The notes under the pieces were generated by a model that was given only the letters and a program-made list of their open reading frames with translations, was not told the DNA's origin and did no database searches. Shown here piece after piece: positions 54,598 to 64,000 of a stretch of DNA of 64,000 bases. This DNA comes from Triglochin maritima. Lineage: Eukaryota > Streptophyta > Magnoliopsida > Alismatales > Juncaginaceae. Every line of letters begins with the position of its first letter. The first letter of the stretch is position 1. A program made the translations under genes and the position numbers. The stretch lies in NCBI GenBank assembly GCA_963682175.1, contig OY821772.1, positions 60,720,925 to 60,784,924 on the forward strand. The letters run 5' to 3'.

Positions 54598-57522
54598 TTA
54601 GTGTAGGAAAACATTTCAAAATAAATTTTTTTTAATTTTTTTTGCCAAAATAGACCTCAATAAAAAGTATTTGTCAAACTAGACTCGCTGTCACCACGTG
54701 TTGACACGTGGCGTCGACGAGTTTGTTTTTAGTGCATAGAGAACTCGGCATCACCAGTGCCGAGTTTTCTTTGGTATTATTGCCTAACACTTGTCATATT
54801 ACACTCGACGCGAGTTGCCAGGAGAACAATGATTCAAAGAGAACTCGGCACTGGGGATGCCGAGTTCTATTTGAACTGTTCTCCTGACACTCAGATCGTG
54901 CATGAGACGGTTGGACGACCAAGAGAACAGTGTCTTAAATAGAACTCGGCATCTGTGATTAACTGTAATTAATATTACGTTGAGTTGATTAACTGTAATT
55001 AATATTACATTGAGTTTAATATTTGCAACAATTCAATGTTTTCTAATATTTAACGTGTTATGTACAGATGGAGTTTGGTGATTCCAGTACTGATTCGGTT
55101 AGAGGTAACTACACTTCACAGGGTCTGGTAGACAGATCAGTGTTGATTTTGCAGGCCAACCACAAGTCTGATTTGTTCAAAGATTTTTTAAGCATTTTAC
55201 GTCTTCAAGTTAAATATTTGCACGCGGGTTTCAATATTCTGACATTTCTCTAAATTTATGCAGAAGGAGGTTGATGATGTAAAATGCGTTGAGCATGGAT
55301 CGAAGCTCAATGAATGACAGATCACTGATGAGAGGATGTTGTTTCTGCTAGATATGGCAGGGTTTGACACAGTCACTCGGTTGGGCCGAGTCCAGTTAGA
55401 CCATACCTTGCTCGGGGCGATGGTCGAGTGTTGGAGACTGGAGACTCATTCATTTCACTTGCGACATTGTGAGATCACGTGCACCTTGCGTGACATCTCT
55501 ATGATTACCGGCTTGCGCGTGATGGTTTGCCGGTGTGTGAGTCTCAGGAGTACGTTTGGTCAGAGGTTTGCATGGATTTATTGGGTCAGGTCCCCGATGA
55601 CTTGGGTCGTAAGGGGTCCGTAACTCTAGGTTGGTTGCAAGCTCAGTTTCAGCAGTTGCCTTTTGATGTTGACGAGGAGACAGTTACACGACACACCAGA
55701 ACTTTTATTCTGTTACAGCTGAGATGCAGTATTTTGGCAGATAAGAGTGACACGATGGTTCACTTGAAGTACTTGTTTTTGCTCGGATATTTAGCCGTCG
55801 CATCGGAATACAGTTGGGGTAGTGCGGCTCTGACCCACTTATATCACATGTTAGACGAAGTTTCACTAATTTCGACCCAACATCTGTGTGGTTTTCTTAC
55901 GTTCCTGCAGTTGTGGTGCTTGGAACATCTACACATTGGAAGACCTTTGAAGAGCAGACCATTATTATACCCGGAGGACGAGAGAGCACCATTAGGTGCT
56001 CGTTAAGGACGACAAAGAACATTCAAGGGTAGTGCAAGGACGACGACACTTGATTTTTATCGAAATGAGCTGGACGTGTAGGAATTCGAACAAGTGATCT
56101 GGGACCTTTATGCACATTTGGATCTTAGTCAGTTACCACCACTATGTACGGAAGGTTCAGATATCTGGAGGAGTCGTACTTGGCTTATAAACTTTGGTGA
56201 GGTGGTTATGCATTGTCCAGACCGAGTGATGAGACAGTTCGGTCTACAACAGCACATTCCAGAGCCGATGGAGAGACATGTAGTGAAATCAGCTCAGGGG
56301 AGGTCCGATGTTAATTGGTTGGTGGAAAATCACCAATTCATTCAGCATTGGTCGCACAAAAGAAATCATCTACAGTTTGAGCGATCACTCCTATGTGTCA
56401 CTCCTGAAGAGATCACACGACTGTATATGGAATGGTACTAGAGCATCACCGTACGTTGGATTGTTCATCACACATTGACTCCAACTCATACCTTATACAG
56501 ACTTTGAGCGGGTAAAGAGCGAGAGTTGGTAAGATTTAAACATTTATTTAAACAATTACCACGTTTTAAAATTGTGTTTAGTGTTTGATGAACTATTTAA
56601 TTATCTGTATGTGCACAGAGTTTATGAGTTCCACGAAAAACTCCATCAAATTCACGAGGCGATCGGAGATCACAAGACATACTCTTCGATTGTTGGAAAA
56701 TTGAAGGAAAAAATGAAGGCTTGACTCATGTGTTTTGGTGCTAAAGAACCCACATTACATTTTGAGTCAGGATCGCGTCGTTTAAGAAGAATATCCACAC
56801 ACTCAAGAAGACGCTGGCGGTCTGACTCAGGATACAAATAATGCATCACGAGGAGGGGGACATGGCAGGGGAGAGGATGTGCTCAAGCACGTCCTAAAAG
56901 GAAGAAGAGATTGAGAGGTCACTTAGGATAAATATTTAGTTGTGTTAAACTTATTTGGTTGTTATTGCACTAGTTTTGGTTTTATGTTAAAATGTTAAAC
57001 TCGTTATTGTGGTTGTTTGTTGTTTAAAACGTTTGTTGTTTTGGTTTTATCGTAGTTGTTTGTGTTTTGTGGTTGAATTGTGTTTTGGTAATTAGAAGGA
57101 TTGTTTTTGTTGTCAAACAGGAAATGAAATTGTCTTTGTTGTCAAACAGGAAAAGAAATTGTCGAGTTCATTAATTAAATGAACTTGCACTCTTCAAGTG
57201 CCGAGTTCTCTTGATGTGAACTCGGCATCACAAGTGCAGAGTTCACACCAATAGAACTCGGCATCCCCAGTGTCAAGTTCTATTTGAATCATTGTTCTCC
57301 TGGCAACTCACGTCAAGTGGAATATGACAAGTGTTTGACAATAAAAAACCAAAGAGAACTCGACATTAGTGATGTCGAGTTCTCTATACACTAAAAAACA
57401 AACACGTTGCTACCATGTGTCACCACGTGGTGTCAACGAGTCTAATTTGACAAATACTTTTCATTGAAGTTTATTTTGGCAAAAAAAATTAAAAAAAATT
57501 ATTTTGAAAAAAATTATTGTAG
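54598..57522 (+). mobile_element. Mutator-like element (about 54607-57513) carrying a plant-mobile-domain gene
   Basis: Inverted arms of about 350 bp lie at 54607-54960 and 57170-57513. They share GCCAAAATA, AAAAGTATTTGTCAAA, TAGACTCG and CACCACGTG in order. TTAGTGTAG at 54598-54606 and TTATTGTAG at 57514-57522 are a 9-bp duplication with one mismatch. Both arms contain hairpins of AACTCGGCA…TGCCGAGTT. No transposase was found; the cargo is the broken gene at 55321-56441. Long inverted arms plus a 9-bp duplication indicate the Mutator superfamily. Exact tips are tentative because they are A/T-rich. Confidence 0.8.
55068..56441 (+). pseudogene. Plant mobile domain (PMD, MAIN-like) protein gene, broken
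   Basis: Main frames are 55336-55526, 55527-56006 and 56094-56441. Family marks include DERMLFLLDMAGFDTV, ITCTLRDISMITGLRV, LPVCESQEYVW, HLKYLFLLGYLA, LYPEDERAPLGAR and RVMRQFGLQQHIPEP. Just before 55530 the frame slips: GGTTTGCCGGTGTGTGAG should follow LRVD, so one base seems lost. Stops at about 56004 and 56080 interrupt the same frame further on. 55068-55253 may be the remains of a first exon. PMD proteins occur both as silencing and meristem factors (MAIN, MAIL) and as passengers of Mutator-like elements. The long inverted arms around it favour a passenger. Confidence 0.85.
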
Positions 57523-58462
57523 GGTGCTATCGTGGTTGTAGGCGCATTAAATGAGATCTTGCGTGCTTCACGTGCCCATTAATAAGACGACTCCTATTTT
57601 ATCTCTCAAAACTAACTTCTTATTTGATTTTACATTATCTAAAACACGACGAGAGTTGTGTCTTCTGTTGAGATCTGCTGACATGAGCTATTCAAGTTTC
57701 TACAGATATTCAATTTTTTCTCCCCAGAAGGAGTAACAATATAATTAAGTAGATCTGCAACAACATAAACACAATAAGTGAAGATCTACCTACACAATGA
57801 ACGCTATTAACAGCAAGGTCGACAAGCCATACCAGGCTACGAAACCTGACCCAATCCATCTTCAACGGAAGTCGCCCCCGACAGATCTCGGAAGACAAGA
57901 CTACTACAAGCAATCTACACAAGTTGTGTCGGTGTCGTACAAAGAGGCAAAAAAAATAAACATTCACAATAACATAACTTTTAAGAATTACAATACACAA
58001 AAACAATGTTACATATCATTTGTATAGGCCCGGCCAAAACAATCTCCTCTCATGTAACCACACCCCATATGATGGATGATGATATTGAGAGGCTCAATGT
58101 AACCAAAAATTGCCTGCAACACTATGTTACACACATCAATGGCAAGCAACAATTGCCCATAACAATGTACGTATTAATCATACTTTCTCTTTATTCATCT
58201 ACCCAACACAAGATAAATTTCAACACATGTTGATGTGCAATTTTATGGACATTTTGTGATTTTAAGTTACAATATTACCATCCGGGAGGAGCGAAGTGGA
58301 ATCTCGAAGGACATGCTCGGCGAATTCTACCCACTTGTTGATTCCTTTCCAAAGTTTAGGACTGAGACGGGAACCTGTTTTCTGTTATCTTGATGGGTTT
58401 TTTTATGAGCAGACCAAAGCTGGACAGTTGCTGCTAGGATTCAACAGGGACATCTTCTAAGG
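57523..58462. other. Intergenic DNA downstream of the glucosylceramidase gene
   Basis: No gene is recognised; short open frames (such as 57797-58027) lack known motifs. The part next to 58463 is the 3' flank of the minus-strand gene. Confidence 0.45.
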
Positions 58463-63740
<5,278 letters not shown>

Positions 63741-64000
63741 CTGCAAATGATCAATGACCATGTCAATAGCAACCTCAGTCATCTCCAACCGTTTCAAAGC
63801 TTATTCTACACTACTATAACTAAGCAATAAGATGCAATCAGCCTAATTGGGCGACTATCTCTAGTGTAAGTTAATCCAAGGCTGAAAATAGATGGACACT
63901 GATCTCTAAAACCGATAGGACGTTGACAAAACCAATCAAACGTCGGTTGGAACATAATCATCCCCAATTGACAATGGCATGAAGTAAGCATTACACAAAC
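63741..64000. other. Intron 1 of the glucosylceramidase gene (partial)
   Basis: The exon at 63630-63740 has an AG acceptor (TTTGCAG) directly upstream on the minus strand. No start codon in a fitting coding context is seen up to the window edge. Confidence 0.6.

Noticed and set aside
57710..58027. Small frames on both strands next to the glucosylceramidase gene
   Set aside because: No recognised motif, no clear splice or promoter support.

Overview
The window is nuclear DNA of a flowering plant, most likely a eudicot. It has AT-rich intergenic DNA, short GT-AG introns, many transposable elements, and typical plant genes: cyclopropane-fatty-acid synthase with an N-terminal oxidase domain, a VAMP72 R-SNARE, an MS5/SDI-like TPR protein, glutathione reductase, GH116 glucosylceramidase, a glycine-rich wall protein and a defensin-like peptide. 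Species cannot be fixed from sequence alone. Five genes could be rebuilt exon by exon with lengths that sum to whole codons: CFA synthase-like (24 exons, 864 aa), JASON-like (3 exons, 359 aa), SDI-like (4 exons, 301 aa), VAMP72 (5 exons, 227 aa) and glutathione reductase (16 coding exons, 491 aa). A sixth, the glucosylceramidase, runs off the right edge (17 exons, 933 aa visible).

Layout. 1-6.1 kb: a decayed Ty1/copia retrotransposon cut by a 1.44-kb nested solo LTR. 6.1-10 kb: a two-exon relic of a cyanate hydratase gene, a small MITE and a 1.5-kb Mutator-like element filled with a 22-bp minisatellite. 10.0-21.6 kb: the minus-strand CFA-synthase gene, with a 2.15-kb solo LTR in intron 11. 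21.6-26.7 kb: a foldback element and the JASON-like gene. 26.7-31 kb: defensin-like gene, CACTA end, TA-inserted MITE and glycine-rich protein gene. 33.5-35.4 kb: a further LTR and a MuDR transposase relic. 37-39.2 kb: SDI-like gene. 40.5-42.7 kb: VAMP72. 43.4-46.2 kb: a Harbinger-type element with a broken ORF1, then a hAT-type MITE with GGACC repeats. 47.2-54.4 kb: glutathione reductase. 54.6-57.5 kb: a Mutator-like element carrying a broken plant-mobile-domain gene. 58.4 kb to the end: glucosylceramidase.

The host genes are unrelated housekeeping or specialised genes and show no operon-like or pathway grouping. Most structure not explained by genes comes from transposable elements. The most striking pattern is an array of the palindromic 10-mer CGGTCGACCG, usually in pairs about 22 bp apart (two helical turns). 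It occurs inside three LTRs: two that share only their 5' part and one from a different family.
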